DNA from: Ochromonas danica
Lineage: Eukaryota > Sar > Chrysophyceae > Chromulinales > Chromulinaceae
Reading direction: 5' to 3'
Assembly (NCBI GenBank): GCA_015146655.1
Contig: VKHL01000022.1
Span: 238,180-268,791 of the forward strand
DNA length: 30,612 nucleotides
Below are positions 9,401-21,406 of the stretch, piece after piece. The notes below the pieces were generated by a model. The model ran no database searches, was not told where the DNA came from, and worked only from the letters and a program-made list of their open reading frames with translations. A program made the position numbers and the translations under genes. Position 1 is the stretch's first letter. Every line of letters begins with the position of its first letter.

Positions 9401-11935
9401 ATGACAAACATTGGCATGAATTATTATCTATTTGTTCTATGGTATTCCGTGATGATTTCTACCTTCTTTAGTCGGTCATGTCATGTTCATGGATGGATTA
9501 GCCGAAGGTATCATCCGTCATTCCTTCAAACTTCCTCATCTAGACGACTCTTCTCTTCATCATCTCATCGTGGGAGATTGTTGTCTCATGGTCGTTCTTC
9601 TCTCCTCTTATCCTCCTCCTCCACCACCACCTCCACTACTACTACTACTCCTTCTCTTCCTCTTCAATCTTGTCACCTCACAACCCTCAAACCACGTATG
9701 ACGGTTGAAGAACGAATTAATGCTCGTCAATGGAGATCTCATTATGCACCTTTCATTAAACAATGTGTTGAAGATAAAGACATGCAGAAAGTACAAGAAT
9801 TTCGTGATCTTATCATGTCCTTATCTAATCCACGCGATGCTGCTTCTTTCCTAACACATTTACTCTCTGCCTGTGAAAAAGCTGAAGACTTGTCCTTAGC
9901 ATTACAAATTCATCAAGATTTACAAAGCTTACAGGTACCTTTGACTGAATCCTCTGCCATCTCACTTATTCGTTGTTATACTGCCAGTGGTAATTTCCAA
10001 GAAGCATGGAAAATTATTATTCTCTTAGATCCTGATACATTACGTCTTCGTACTTTACAACCAATTTTTCAACTTTTATATCAAAAAAATGATTTAATTG
10101 GATTATTAAGATTATTTGCCTTTTGTGAGAATAAAAATATTATGCCTCGTAATGAAGAAATTGATTTCTTAATACAAGTCTATATTAAAGTCATTCTCTT
10201 TCAAGAACTACCATCTCTAGAAGAATCGCTCACAATGAATGATAAAGTCATTAACTCTACTTTACCTATGGTGAATTATCATCTTGTTGGGAAAAAGCAA
10301 CAGCAGAAAGAAAAGATATTAGAACGTATTTATCAACTATTAGCAAAGGCTTCAATTGATCTCTTTGGAATACCTATGACAACATTAGAAGATATTACTC
10401 TCTTAATCAATAAACAAAGTCGAGATGATCTACAGCGAGAAGGTGTGTTAGCATTCCATCCTTCGGATTTAGTTGTGATTGATGATAAAGATGTCAAAAC
10501 AAGTGGTTATTTTACTGCATGGAATGCAACCTATCATAACCCTACTATGTTTGCTATGGCTAGTTTGATTCCTACGAGTGTTTGGAGAAGTGATCGTTAT
10601 CTTCCCGTTGGCATGAGACCTGAAGACATTGTATTCACACCACAGCGATATCAAGTGAGATTATCCCAACCAACCAATGAAAGCAATATAAAACATACAG
10701 CAAAATCATCACCATTACCACCATCTCGTTCTCGAGGAAGACTTGTTCATATCTCAGGCGAAGATTGTTTATGTCCTCATTGCTCAGGGAAATTAAAGAA
10801 TATTGAGCTCACTCCAGCTGAGAAAGAAGTTGTGAAAGACGCTATTTTCAAAACAATTGCAGAGAGAGGATCAAATCAAGCAGACAATCTGAAGGTGAGT
10901 AAACAAGATGAACTACTGATACAGTAAGTCTAAGACAATCCCACTAACTTCTTCTTGACATTCTTCTCAGGCATTTATGCAATGGTTAAGCCAAAGCCCT
11001 CATTTTGACTATATTATTGATGGAGCTAATGTTGCGTATATGAACCAAAACTATATCGGAGGAAAGTTCTCTTATTATCAGGTAAGATGCGGTACACCTT
11101 ATTTTCATCATCATATATATACAAACACTGGATTCTATGAATAAGCTGAGTGATGTTTGTCGTGTAACAGATTGATATGTTAGTTCGACATTTAGAAGCA
11201 CAAGGCAAGCGTGTTTTAGTTATTATTCCTGCTTGCTATACTCCAAAGAATGGAGTTTCTGTTCCCAATAGTATTCGTCATTATAAAAAGCGTGAAGTTC
11301 TTGCAGAGGAAGATCAAGCTATTATTGCACGACTTACAGTGGATAACATTATGTATGCTGTACCACCTGGTGCTTATGATGATTGGTACTGGATGATGGC
11401 CAGTCTCATGGCACCAGCAGGGAAGCAGTCATTTGTTGTGACAAACGATCTCATGCGTGATCACCGTCTCTCTTTCTTAGCACCCAAACCATTTCTCAGA
11501 TGGAGAGCCTCACAAATTGTTTACTATGGATTCTTCTATACTCCTACTGATACTACTACAGCTACTAGCGAGAGTAAAGTGACTGAAATAAACATCATAG
11601 AAAATCAAGGCGATGTGCAGAATTCCACGAAAACCCATGTCACTGATAACAGCAGTAATATAAATGATATTATCACTGCGCGTATAGATAACAGTAACAG
11701 CTCGACTACTACTGTGTCCGAAGAAGACGATGTTGATTCTGACTGTTCCCCATCTACAATAACCATGGTAGATCCTGCCAACTCTAATAATACCAATTCT
11801 AGTAATCAGAATAGTCTTGAATTCATTGCATCTCGACAGCATCCTGAAAACGTTGTTCTCTATCCACCAGGTATATACAGTAGTTTACATTAGAACAGTT
11901 ATGAGCATTTTATTGAATTTTGTTTCTGTTTGATC

Positions 11936-12003
<68 letters not shown>

Positions 12004-12203
12004 CTTTAGGTAATTACAGTCGTGATATACAATTTGATGAAAATGTGAAGACATGGCATTTACCTGCATCAGATCGTAATAGTTGGTTATGTTTAAACCT
12101 TGAGATTGCTTCAGATAATAGTAATAATAATAGTAAAGTTAAGCGTAGCAGACAGCGAAGGAGAAAGGAAAAGAAAGCTCAAGCTGCACAACCAAGCCAA
12201 TAA
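9401..12203 (+). CDS. PRORP: Protein-only RNase P (PRORP), organelle-targeted candidate
   Basis: PRORP removes tRNA 5' leaders without an RNA subunit. Model: join(9401-10894, 10971-11081, 11171-11870, 12010-12203), 832 aa, all introns GT-AG and in frame. The first in-frame ATG is 9401; later ones at 9416 and 9452 are possible. The N-terminus from the 9452 Met is rich in Ser and Arg (RRLFSSSSHRGR), like a mitochondrial presequence; plastid targeting is also possible. Helical PPR-like repeats lie at ~120-330. The zinc site is complete: CPHC (C458, C461), TWHLP (H785) and SWLC (C796). The NYN nuclease has IIDGANVAYMNQNY (D515), PPGAYDDWYWMMAS (D605, D606) and VTNDLMRDH (D628), matching the four catalytic aspartates of Arabidopsis PRORP1. 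Unusual is a Ser/Thr/Asn-rich insertion of roughly 100 residues (~660-760) between the nuclease core and the zinc-binding tail. Confidence 0.93.
11938..12003 (+). repeat. (GTT)22 microsatellite in PRORP intron 3
   Basis: Twenty-two perfect GTT units fill about half of the 139-bp intron 11871-12009 and end six bases before its acceptor (ctttag), so the repeat itself supplies the T-rich tract. Confidence 0.95.
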
Positions 12204-12891
12204 GTTGTCTAGTGGATGATGATACATCTTGATGCTCTTCATGTTGTAGACTCTTCCTCCCCCTGTGTATAGATAGTAATAAAGCTAATGATGATATACA
12301 GCAGCAGTAGTACTAGTATGTTGTAGAGTATAGAGACACACTCACAAAATCTGATAGTGTTACAGTCGTTCTTTGGTCTGTTGTGATCACAAATGAATAG
12401 TTGACAAATGGTGCAATTAGTTTTTGAAAAACCACAGCAGCCACAAGTTATACGAGCTACGATAATATATCATTTGTATTACTGCTATTATCAGTGACAG
12501 TGACATGGTATTTCGTGGAGTTCTGCACACTGTCGTGGTTTTCTATTATGTTCATGTTTATTTCAGTATACTTGTAGATAATAATCACACAGCAGGTAAT
12601 AGACATTAATAGAATATAGTTCATTACCATACAATTAATATAATAATAAGAAAAGAAGGCCTTATTGGCTCATCTTCTGCTCGTCTATTACAACCAACAT
12701 CACCAACTAACATCAACTACCACACAATACACAATGTATAACCCATGCATACACACATACTGTAGACTCTACACACTAGACACATACTATATACACAATG
12801 CAAACACTCATCATTAACTCCACCAGGCAGAAAGTCAAGCCAAGCCACGCCACGCCATGCCAATTGTCATCATACCAAGCCAGGGTAGCTT
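12204..12891. other. Intergenic between convergent PRORP and TMC-like genes
   Basis: Both genes end into this stretch, so it holds two 3' UTRs. AT-rich, with AATAAA-like runs, short CA-rich sequence (12720-12800) and a few CCACGC/CCAAGC near-repeats (about 12835-12865). No ORF or RNA gene seen. Confidence 0.6.
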
Positions 12892-15606
12892 TTATTGTGT
12901 CTTGTCCTTTATCACCACACTAGCTTCATCATCTTCATCATCTCCTTCATTCGATGTAGTATGATTACCAATTGTTTTGAATTTCTTAATCATTTTCTCT
13001 TGTTTCTTTCGTTCAGCTTCATTCGCAAATAATCTTGCTTCCATACTTCTATATTTAGTATAAGAAGAAAATCTTAATACTTCTAATGAATTCTTATTCC
13101 TTCCAATCCATAATGCTAAGATTAACATGATTGTCCATGGTACATAAGGATAATCAAAACAGATCATCCAAACATATTGCATAATAAATAATCGTGAAAC
13201 ACGATAATGGAAAGGACTCATATTATTACTATCATATAGAAATGGACCACATGCTTGATTACATATTGTAGCAGGATATTTTGTATTTTTATAAAATTGA
13301 TAATATTCAGATGAACTATCTAAATTACATTGATTGGTTGTATTATCAAAACTACCTGATTGACATAAATGAATATGATGATCTTGTATATCACATTCTT
13401 TAACAAACGTTTTTGTTGTTAGAAAATAAGCTGTTGTAGCAATACCAATGACTAAGAAAGTACATAGATAAGCTAAAGTATTCATTAATCCAGCTTTTTG
13501 TCCACTAAACATACGATCAGGTTTACTATATAATCGTTGTATTACCCATTTTTCCCATTTAAATCCTAATGCTAACATAATAGGAATAAATAAGAATACT
13601 AATGGACAAAAGGGTGAAACAGCATAAATTTGTCCCATTAGATTTAATTTCTTTACCATATTATCAGCTATTAAAAATTCTGATTTTTTATATGCTTTAC
13701 CACGTAGATAAGCTAATAGCATATTAATATAAGGCATAATAAAGAGTGTAAAGTTATTTAATAACCATGTAAAGACAACAACTGTAAATAATCCATCAGC
13801 TACTTGATCCATACGACATGGATAACTATCAGATGATCTTAATCCAAAACTTTTTCGTATTGATGGATAGTTTGCTAATAGCATAGGATCAGCTAAGACA
13901 ACATAAGATAAGACTAATAAGAGTGCATTTAATAGACTAGAAATATATACTCTTAATAGATTAATCTGTGTAATTGTAGTAGGAGAATCCCAACATTCTA
14001 ATGCTGTAATAAATTTTGCAATCATAGGCATTAATGAACTAATCATATTTAATATAATAGGAGTAATAAATGATTGTATATTAGATACTCCAGGTACAGA
14101 ACTTGCTTCTTTTGCAATATGATCACTATAGAAGGTTACAATGAGAATAACAATAAAAGATGTTAATAATACACATAAATATAATAATAATCCTCCTATA
14201 CGACGACAATAAATAAGAAATGTTTGATAAGATGAACGTCCTTCTTTCAAACCACTAGCATGTGTTTCTTCTAATTGTTGTAATAGTTTATTTCCTAAAC
14301 TACCTTTATAATCTTCTGCATCCATTTCACTACGTATTGCAAAATCCCATGAACATAAAACTTGTTTTGCATAAGGTTGTGCATTTTCTTCTTCAATTGC
14401 TTCTAATTCTTTTGAAAATTTATCTTCTTCTATTAACTTCCATGCTAATAGAAAGAAAGATAAAGTAGCAATAAATAAAACAGATAAATCATAATTTAAT
14501 CCTTCTTCACTAGTATAAGATGAATACATCATAATCTGTGGTAGATAACCAGGTGAAGAAAAGAAATCTTTCCAATTTGAATGACTTTCAGAAAAATGAT
14601 TTGCATGTAAGACAAAGAATAAAATGGATATTATAGCCGCACAAATAACTTGTAAGAAGAGAAAACGGAAAAATAAGAAATAAGAAGCAACAGCACTACC
14701 AAAACGTGATTGTATTTTACGTATATCCCTTTTAAAAGGTATATAGAAGTTAATCATATTACGTAAACTACGTATCCAATCTTTTTGTTTCCAAAATTCA
14801 TCTGATAGAAAAGAAATGATTTCATGTGGATTATTATTATTATTAAAATTATTATTTTCATCTTCATTATCACCCATAAATAATGCTTTTCTTAATTCTT
14901 CCATACGATGTTGTATCAATAGATCATCATTCATCATACCTCGATTACGATTATTCTGATGAGGTCCTCCTAGAGGAGGATAGAATGATCCTAACGGTCC
15001 ACCACCATGACTACCTGGACCACCTTGACCTTGGAATTGTTGCTGTTGTTTTAATTGATTGATCTCTTCTTGTAACTTGACTTTATCATCTAAAGTCGTC
15101 TCTAATTTGTTTTCTAAGTCATGTCGTTTATTTTCAACTTCTTTTAATCGTTCATTTGTTTTAGTATAAAGTTTTCGATATTCTTCTACTTGTTGTTTGA
15201 GTAAAGCAAAGGATTGATCTAGTTCTTGACCTATGCGACCATGGCGTTCATCTTCATGGATCTCATGGGAGAGCTTGATCTCCTCTACTTCATTGTCTTC
15301 TTCTTCTGGTTGTTGTTGCTGTTGTTGTTGATTCTTGCTGTTAGTATTTCTTTTGGAATTGGGTTTATTATTAGTTCTAATGGGAGGATTGGCTTGCCAA
15401 TAGAGATTAGGAATGACTTGATCATTAGAGTAGGAAGAAAGAAGGTCTTTTGTAAGACTTTCTGCTTCCTGTGTAATACGATCAATCTCTTGTACAGCAT
15501 TGTGTAGGAAGGAATCTTCCTTTTCTTCTCTTCTTCCTTCTTCATCATCTGAAAGAGAAGGAATAGTACTAGAGTTATTAACGGGGACAACTTTTTGCTT
15601 TCTCAT
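12892..15606 (-). CDS. TMC-like (transmembrane channel-like) membrane protein
   Basis: Single exon, 904 aa. TMC proteins are related to anoctamins and form or regulate ion channels; the animal members act in mechanotransduction. The soluble N-terminus (~1-280) is acidic, has a poly-Gln run (~93-99), a coiled coil (~130-190) and Gly/Pro- and Asn-rich linkers. TM1 (~305-335) is preceded by the family-like RKIQSRFGSAVASYFLFFRFLF. Further membrane segments lie near 373-392, 470-493, 510-535, 552-573, 603-632, 658-682, 708-730 and 818-850, about ten in all. The central ECWDSPTT element (~537-544) and the loop around CPLVFLFIP (~667-675) fit the TMC domain. A Cys-containing loop (~738-800) is probably extracellular. 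The C-terminus is basic then acidic. Divergent partner of the armadillo gene. The assignment rests on these motifs; a general anoctamin-superfamily member is the alternative. Confidence 0.8.
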   Translation of the reverse strand: MRKQKVVPVNNSSTIPSLSDDEEGRREEKEDSFLHNAVQEIDRITQEAESLTKDLLSSYSNDQVIPNLYWQANPPIRTNNKPNSKRNTNSKNQQQQQQQPEEEDNEVEEIKLSHEIHEDERHGRIGQELDQSFALLKQQVEEYRKLYTKTNERLKEVENKRHDLENKLETTLDDKVKLQEEINQLKQQQQFQGQGGPGSHGGGPLGSFYPPLGGPHQNNRNRGMMNDDLLIQHRMEELRKALFMGDNEDENNNFNNNNNPHEIISFLSDEFWKQKDWIRSLRNMINFYIPFKRDIRKIQSRFGSAVASYFLFFRFLFLQVICAAIISILFFVLHANHFSESHSNWKDFFSSPGYLPQIMMYSSYTSEEGLNYDLSVLFIATLSFFLLAWKLIEEDKFSKELEAIEEENAQPYAKQVLCSWDFAIRSEMDAEDYKGSLGNKLLQQLEETHASGLKEGRSSYQTFLIYCRRIGGLLLYLCVLLTSFIVILIVTFYSDHIAKEASSVPGVSNIQSFITPIILNMISSLMPMIAKFITALECWDSPTTITQINLLRVYISSLLNALLLVLSYVVLADPMLLANYPSIRKSFGLRSSDSYPCRMDQVADGLFTVVVFTWLLNNFTLFIMPYINMLLAYLRGKAYKKSEFLIADNMVKKLNLMGQIYAVSPFCPLVFLFIPIMLALGFKWEKWVIQRLYSKPDRMFSGQKAGLMNTLAYLCTFLVIGIATTAYFLTTKTFVKECDIQDHHIHLCQSGSFDNTTNQCNLDSSSEYYQFYKNTKYPATICNQACGPFLYDSNNMSPFHYRVSRLFIMQYVWMICFDYPYVPWTIMLILALWIGRNKNSLEVLRFSSYTKYRSMEARLFANEAERKKQEKMIKKFKTIGNHTTSNEGDDEDDEASVVIKDKTQ

Positions 15607-16061
15607 ATTAAATCTGATGATATATCATTTATATATGAACAGTTCGGTTCGTTCGAAATCAAACATCTTATTATGCGCCAACTGTTAGCAATCCTTCTGT
15701 CGACTTTTATGATATGCACTTATTAGTTTTAAGTATAGTTTTCCTTATTTTATAACTAATATTTCCCACAACCTGATCAAAGCAAAACGGCTGGTGTGTG
15801 GAATTGCATCAAAGTGGGTTTAAAGTCGAGAATACAGGGTTTTCTGGTGAAGTTAAACTAATCGAAGCCGTTGTCTTGTAGTGTGAAACTGCCCGCTGTT
15901 TGTTGTTCGAGCAGCACAACATCTATGAGATCTCTTATTAGTATTAGTGAAAATAAAATAAATAAAGAGAATCTAAGAAGTAAGACCAGACCTACCTATC
16001 TCTCTCGCTATCGTACAATCCTTCTTCTTTTTTAGAATAACAAAAGAGAGAGAATATCAAG
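15607..16061. promoter_or_regulatory. Shared divergent promoter region, TMC-like / armadillo genes
   Basis: The two start codons face away from each other across 455 bases, so both promoters must lie here. AT-rich at the TMC side and A/G-rich just before the armadillo start (aagagagagaatatcaag). I could not identify a convincing TATA box or transcription-factor site. Confidence 0.55.
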
Positions 16062-19000
16062 ATGGAATTAGATAAATTATGGGAATGGGGACAACGCAAA
16101 CTTGCCTGTCGTTTACGAACAGAGAATGGTAATCCTGCCGCTGAAAGTTTACGTGAAACTTTTGTTGAATTAGCTGGTGTTGATTTGAATGAACTCCTCA
16201 ATGAAATGAAACAACAGAAAAAGCGTAAAGAAATGACAAACAAAGTCTCCACCACAAATATTGAAAGTGAGAAAACCTACAAAGACATCTTAGGTCGATC
16301 ACGTATTGTTGGTGCAGCACGTCTAGCATTAGAACAAATGGAAGAAGAGAATCATGCTAAATCCATGACCATTACACAGAAAAACAAGAACAAACTCTAT
16401 ACTGTCTTACCAAAATCACCACCTCGACGAGTTATGATTGATATTGTACGTGAAAGTTCTAAACCATTACGTCTACCAGATCAAGATGAACATAAGGCTT
16501 CAACGGATAAATTAGAGAAGAAATTAGCAAAACAACGTGCTGCTCGTATGGCCGCCATTGAACAATCCGCTAAAGAAGATCATGCGTCAAAACAAGGCAA
16601 CCATGGATTTGATGGTAGTAATGGTGGACTCAATGCTTCAAATGTCTTTAACAAGTATGAAGGTGATTTGTTTAGTACAGGTGGACAGTATCTAGAAGGA
16701 ATGCTTTATTTGTCTCGTATGGCTGATTCTTCTTTACGTACGAAACGATTAAATCCTAGTCTACATGAGACAGAAAGAAAGAAGAATGAAGATAATACCA
16801 TGAATGTTGAAGTTGAAAAGAATGCTAAAGAACGAGATAGCAATAACAATGCGGATGAAGATACCTCATCTCATGAAATTGCTACTAATCCTGATATTAA
16901 CGCTAAACTATCGTGTGCTATTTCTTTATGTAATTGGTCACGTAATCCAGCCAATGCAGTACGTTTAGCAACAGAAGGAGCTGTTCGTGCTATTATGACA
17001 TTATCAATGGAACCTGTTACAAAGATTACAGTATATTGTGCTGCTGCTTTTCGTTTCATGTCAGAACAAGCAGTATTAGCTGTGTCAATGATAGATGAAG
17101 GAGCGGTAACAACCATCTCTGAATTATTAGGATCCAAGACTGATGACTTTATTGTTAATAACCTAGCAATGGCTTTAGTGAACTTAACTCGTGTGAATGG
17201 TAAAGAAGGACAACTTGTAGAAGGAGCTATTATCTTAGCTTTATCTAATCTGATTCAACAAAAGCCTGAATTAGCACCAACCTGTGTACGTGGATTATAT
17301 AATCTTACTTGTGTTGATACTTATTACCCTTCTATTGATAAGATTACATCCAAGATTGTCAATCTAGTAACATCAGGAACTGCTAATGTCAAACATCTTT
17401 ATGCTGCTACATTATGTAATCTATCTGATTTAAAATCATTACGTGCACGTATGGTTGAAGAAGGTGCTATTACAGCATTAAGTACATTAGCAAGAGGTGC
17501 AGAAACACGTACAAGACGTATTTGTGCTGTTATTTTACAAAATCTTTCAGCATCTAAATCAGTACGTGTTGAAATGGCATCACGTAATAGTGTCTCTGTT
17601 GCTTATGGTCTATCATCTGATCAAGATCCTATTATCTTACGTTGTATTGGATTAACATTATCAAGATTAGCAATGGAATCATCTAATTGTCAACGTATTA
17701 TTCATGAAGGTGGTATCGTTGCATTATGTAATATTGCTATGAAATATCCTTCTATTCCTGGTATAACACAACCAGTAGCTTCAGCTTTCCAATTACTATC
17801 AGCTAATGCTAATTATCGTATTAATATTGTTAATGAAGGTTGTGTTACAGCAATTGCTTCTTTATTACGATCATCAGCTGATATGTTTACATTACAACAT
17901 TCGTTATTAGCATTATGTAACTTACTCTGTGAAGCTGATAATCATTTACCTATTATACAACAAGGTTTAATTTTGACATTAATTGCTATGTCATCTAATG
18001 AAAATAATATTATTAAAGATTTTTGTTCATTAGCGTTTTTAAATCTATCAAATGCAGAAGATTCAAGAAAACATTTAATTAATGCTGGTGCTATTATTGC
18101 TATTATAGCATTAGCAAAAGAACCATCTGATTTAACAAAACGTCGTTGTGCTGCAACCTTTTGTCATCTTTCTTATTATACTTTAGGAATGATTCGAATG
18201 GTAAATGATGGTATTATCCCAGCTATTGTTGCTCTTGTTTTAGCAAAGGATATGGTCACAGTACATTGTTCTTGTGCTGCCTTATGTAGACTTTGTAGTA
18301 CTGTAGAGAATGCCAAGTTAATTCTTGATTCTGGTGCAGTACCTAATCTAGTACAAGGTACTATAGATGGTGATCCCATTACAAAACAATTTTGTGGATC
18401 AGTCTTATCTACTTTATCCTTTTATGAATATTGTCGTATTCCATTAGTTGAATTAGGAGCTATTGCAGCATTAAAAGGATTAGCTGATTTAAATGATGAT
18501 TCAACAAAACAACGTTGTCTATTAGCCTTTGCTAATCTATCCTGTGAAGTAAGTGTACAAAAGAAAATGATTAATGAAGGTGTTGTTAGTATTATTGCTG
18601 AATTAGCTAATTCTTATCGTGAAGTAAATTACATGTGTTGTGCTAAAGCAATATGTAATTTAGCATGTTGTGAAAATAATAAATTAGCAGTTGCTAAAGA
18701 AGGTGGTGTTCATGCTTTATTAATGATCTCAATGGTACAAAGTGTAGATCGATTAACTAAAGTCGTTTGTGTACTTGGATTAAATAACCTATTAGATGAA
18801 ACAACAATGGAATTTATGATAGGTGAAGGATTAGTGATCTCTATGACAAATTTATCAAAAATTGGAGATTCTTTAGGTGATGCACATATAAGTAATCTAT
18901 GTGCTAAAGTATTAAATCAATTATCAAGATATAAATTAGCTAGACAAAAAATGATTGAAAAAATTTCAACATTACATGGAATTTTCAAATTATGTCATTC

Positions 19001-21406
19001 TAATGTTGCTGAAACACAAATTGTTGCAACACGAACATGTTGTAATCTTTTATTAGATGAACATGTTCGTGCAATTGTTTTGAAAAATGATGTTTTAATT
19101 TATTTAGAACATTCATTACAAATTCAACATAAAGAAACAATAATGCATATTTTAACAACAATTTTCTCATTATGTTCAGAAGGAAGTTATATGGAAATTA
19201 TAAGTAAAAGTCATTTACCATATACATTAGCAACGATGACAAATGAAAGTCGATTAGAAGAAGAAGAATATAATATTATTGCAAAAATTCTTGTCACGTT
19301 AGCATATGAAAAGAAATCACGTCAATTTTTACAAAAAATTGGATTTATTCAAATTTTATGTAAAACATTAGAAAAGAATTATCATCCTAAAACAGGAGGA
19401 TTATGGATTTTATCAAGTTTAAGTTTCTTATTCTTAGATTATCCTAATCTAATGGATATAGTAGAATTAGGGATTATTGATATCTTACGTTCTATTAATC
19501 ATATTGTGGGAATGGGTAAGTTAACGACTACTACCACGACTACTACTACTACTGACCATGTAGAAGAAGGTAGTGGTAGCAATGGTAACAAGGCTAGTAT
19601 TAACAATGCTATACTCTATGAGACCTATTGTGCTATGGTACAGATCTTAGTCACTCTATCAGAAGATAGATCTAACTTATCCACATTAACAGGATGTACA
19701 CAATTCTTATATACTGCACTACAAGTTATTGATCAACAAAGAGAAGCAGTAGCAGTAGCAGTAGGACAAGAAGAAATGAAAACAAGTTTTCCTAAAGAAT
19801 TCATTATTTATCATATTGCTTTAATTATCTATCGTTTAGCTAGTACTACTGATTTATCAATTAAACAAGCAAGTGCTATACCTGAGACAAGACAAGTATT
19901 AGAGATCTTATCAAAGTATAAGAAGGTTAGTAACTTACCTTTTACTTCTTGTTGTTGTTCTGGTGGTGTTAATGTAATTGTTGGTGCTATTGTTGTTGTT
20001 ATAGTGTGCTGATCTAGTAGTTGTAAGCTATGGAATGTATCTAATGGATCAGAAATGTCGTGTACATTTTACAATTTCATCAACGGCTACTGCATTAGTA
20101 CATCTTTATCAATCATCCTCTCTCTCGGTAAGTATCATCCCTACATTACATTGCACTACACTACCCTACACTATCCTATACTACACTATACTACCATCCA
20201 CTACCATCCACTATACGATACTACGCTATACTACACTATACTATATAACACCCCCCTATACTATACTACTCTACACTACACTACACTGTGCTACACTACC
20301 CTACCCTACACACTATAATGTACTAATGACCCATTATATCATGTATACAGGAATCATCAATATCTAACTTGGTCTTAGCCTTCTTTGCTATGTCGAAAGT
20401 TGCCTCTTGTCGAGAGTTTATGATGGCAGCACCTCTTCATATTGATCGTATTCTAACTCATCTTGCTAGTACCACTGAGAATGCTCGTATTAAAGCCAAT
20501 AGTAATCGTGCTTATAAGACACTTAATACAGATGTTAATGAAGCTATTGAAGAAGGTGCAGTTGCCAATCTTATTGCCATGTCAATTGAAGGCAAATTAA
20601 AGAATCAAGCAAGTGATGAGTTTATATTACCTATAGCATTACCATTACCAGAAAGCAAATTACAACCTCCTGGATGTGTGCAAGATATCTTAGTTACAGT
20701 TGTACAACGTAATGGTGCTTGTTGGTATTCTAAAGTAGTTGTTGCTAAAGGAGGTGCAGCAGGGAAAGGACCTGATCCACCTGATCCTCCAACATTAGCT
20801 AATGAAGAACAATCTCGTTATGGAAATATGTCAGAAGAATTAGATTTTGGTGAAGCTGATGCTAAACCACGTATGTCCTTTGCAAAAATGCAAATTCCAA
20901 CCAATTTGAAAGATTCCTATCTATTAACAGATATTGACTTTATGATTAATAATGATCGAGAAGATAATAATACTGTTGCTGAAACAGATTCAACAACTTC
21001 TGAAATGAGAGGTGAATCTCAATTAGATTCACAAACACTACAACAAGGTAATAATGATGGTGATCTTGTAAATGGAGGGAATACAAGCCCTACAGAGAAA
21101 GATGGTAATCCATCTTCTCTTACTGCCACTGCTCATGGTGCTAATGGTACATCTAGTCCAGCTACTCAACTAGCTGAAAGAAAGGATTCATCTTCTGTGG
21201 CAAGTCGTGGTGGTCTATCACGTACACGTAGTCAACTGTCTCGCTCTTCTACTAACCGATCTATTGACATTAAAGATGTGGAGGGACATAGTGTTGATGA
21301 AAAACGATCATTAGATAGTCCCAGTAGAAAAGGACGAGCTGGTTATTCTCCAGCAAGTAGTAAAAGTAGTCGTGATCTTAGTCGAGGTAAAAAGTCTTCG
21401 AAATAA
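16062..21406 (+). CDS. Giant armadillo-repeat protein (3 exons)
   Basis: Model: join(16062-19925, 20053-20127, 20351-21406), about 1664 aa; every exon junction is phase 0. Armadillo repeats are stacked helical protein-binding modules. A charged N-terminal region (~1-270) is followed by a long run of ~41-residue repeats from ~280 to beyond 1200, for example ISLCNWSRNPANAVRLATEG, AMALVNLTRVNGKEGQLVEG, TLCNLSDLKSLRARMVEEG and AKAICNLACCENNKLAVAKEG, each with the NL(T/S/A)..N..LV.EG signature. The repeat fold resumes in exon 3 (KVASCREFMMAAPLHIDRIL; INEAIEEGAVANLIAM-like). The C-terminal ~250 residues are acidic, then Ser/Arg-rich and disordered. Exon 2 is only 25 codons; its acceptor (atggatcag ending at 20052) was chosen because it alone keeps the frame. 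No enzymatic domain is visible. Vac8-like or ciliary armadillo scaffolds are comparable, but I cannot assign a function. Confidence 0.85.
20138..20322 (+). repeat. Degenerate CTACACTATAC-type repeat filling armadillo intron 2
   Basis: Most of the 223-bp intron 20128-20350 consists of imperfect CTACACTA / CTATACTA / CTACCCTA units with no strict period. The frames that run through it (rich in Tyr, Thr and Leu) are artefacts of the repeat. A branch-like TACTAATG follows it at about 20319. Confidence 0.85.

Noticed and set aside
11510-11842. Minus-strand ORFs over the PRORP insertion
   Set aside because: Shadows of the Ser/Thr/Asn-rich codons; no start context or domain.
20035-20367. Tyr/Thr-rich ORFs in the armadillo gene
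   Set aside because: They run through the repeat-filled intron 20128-20350; only 20053-20127 is kept as exon 2.
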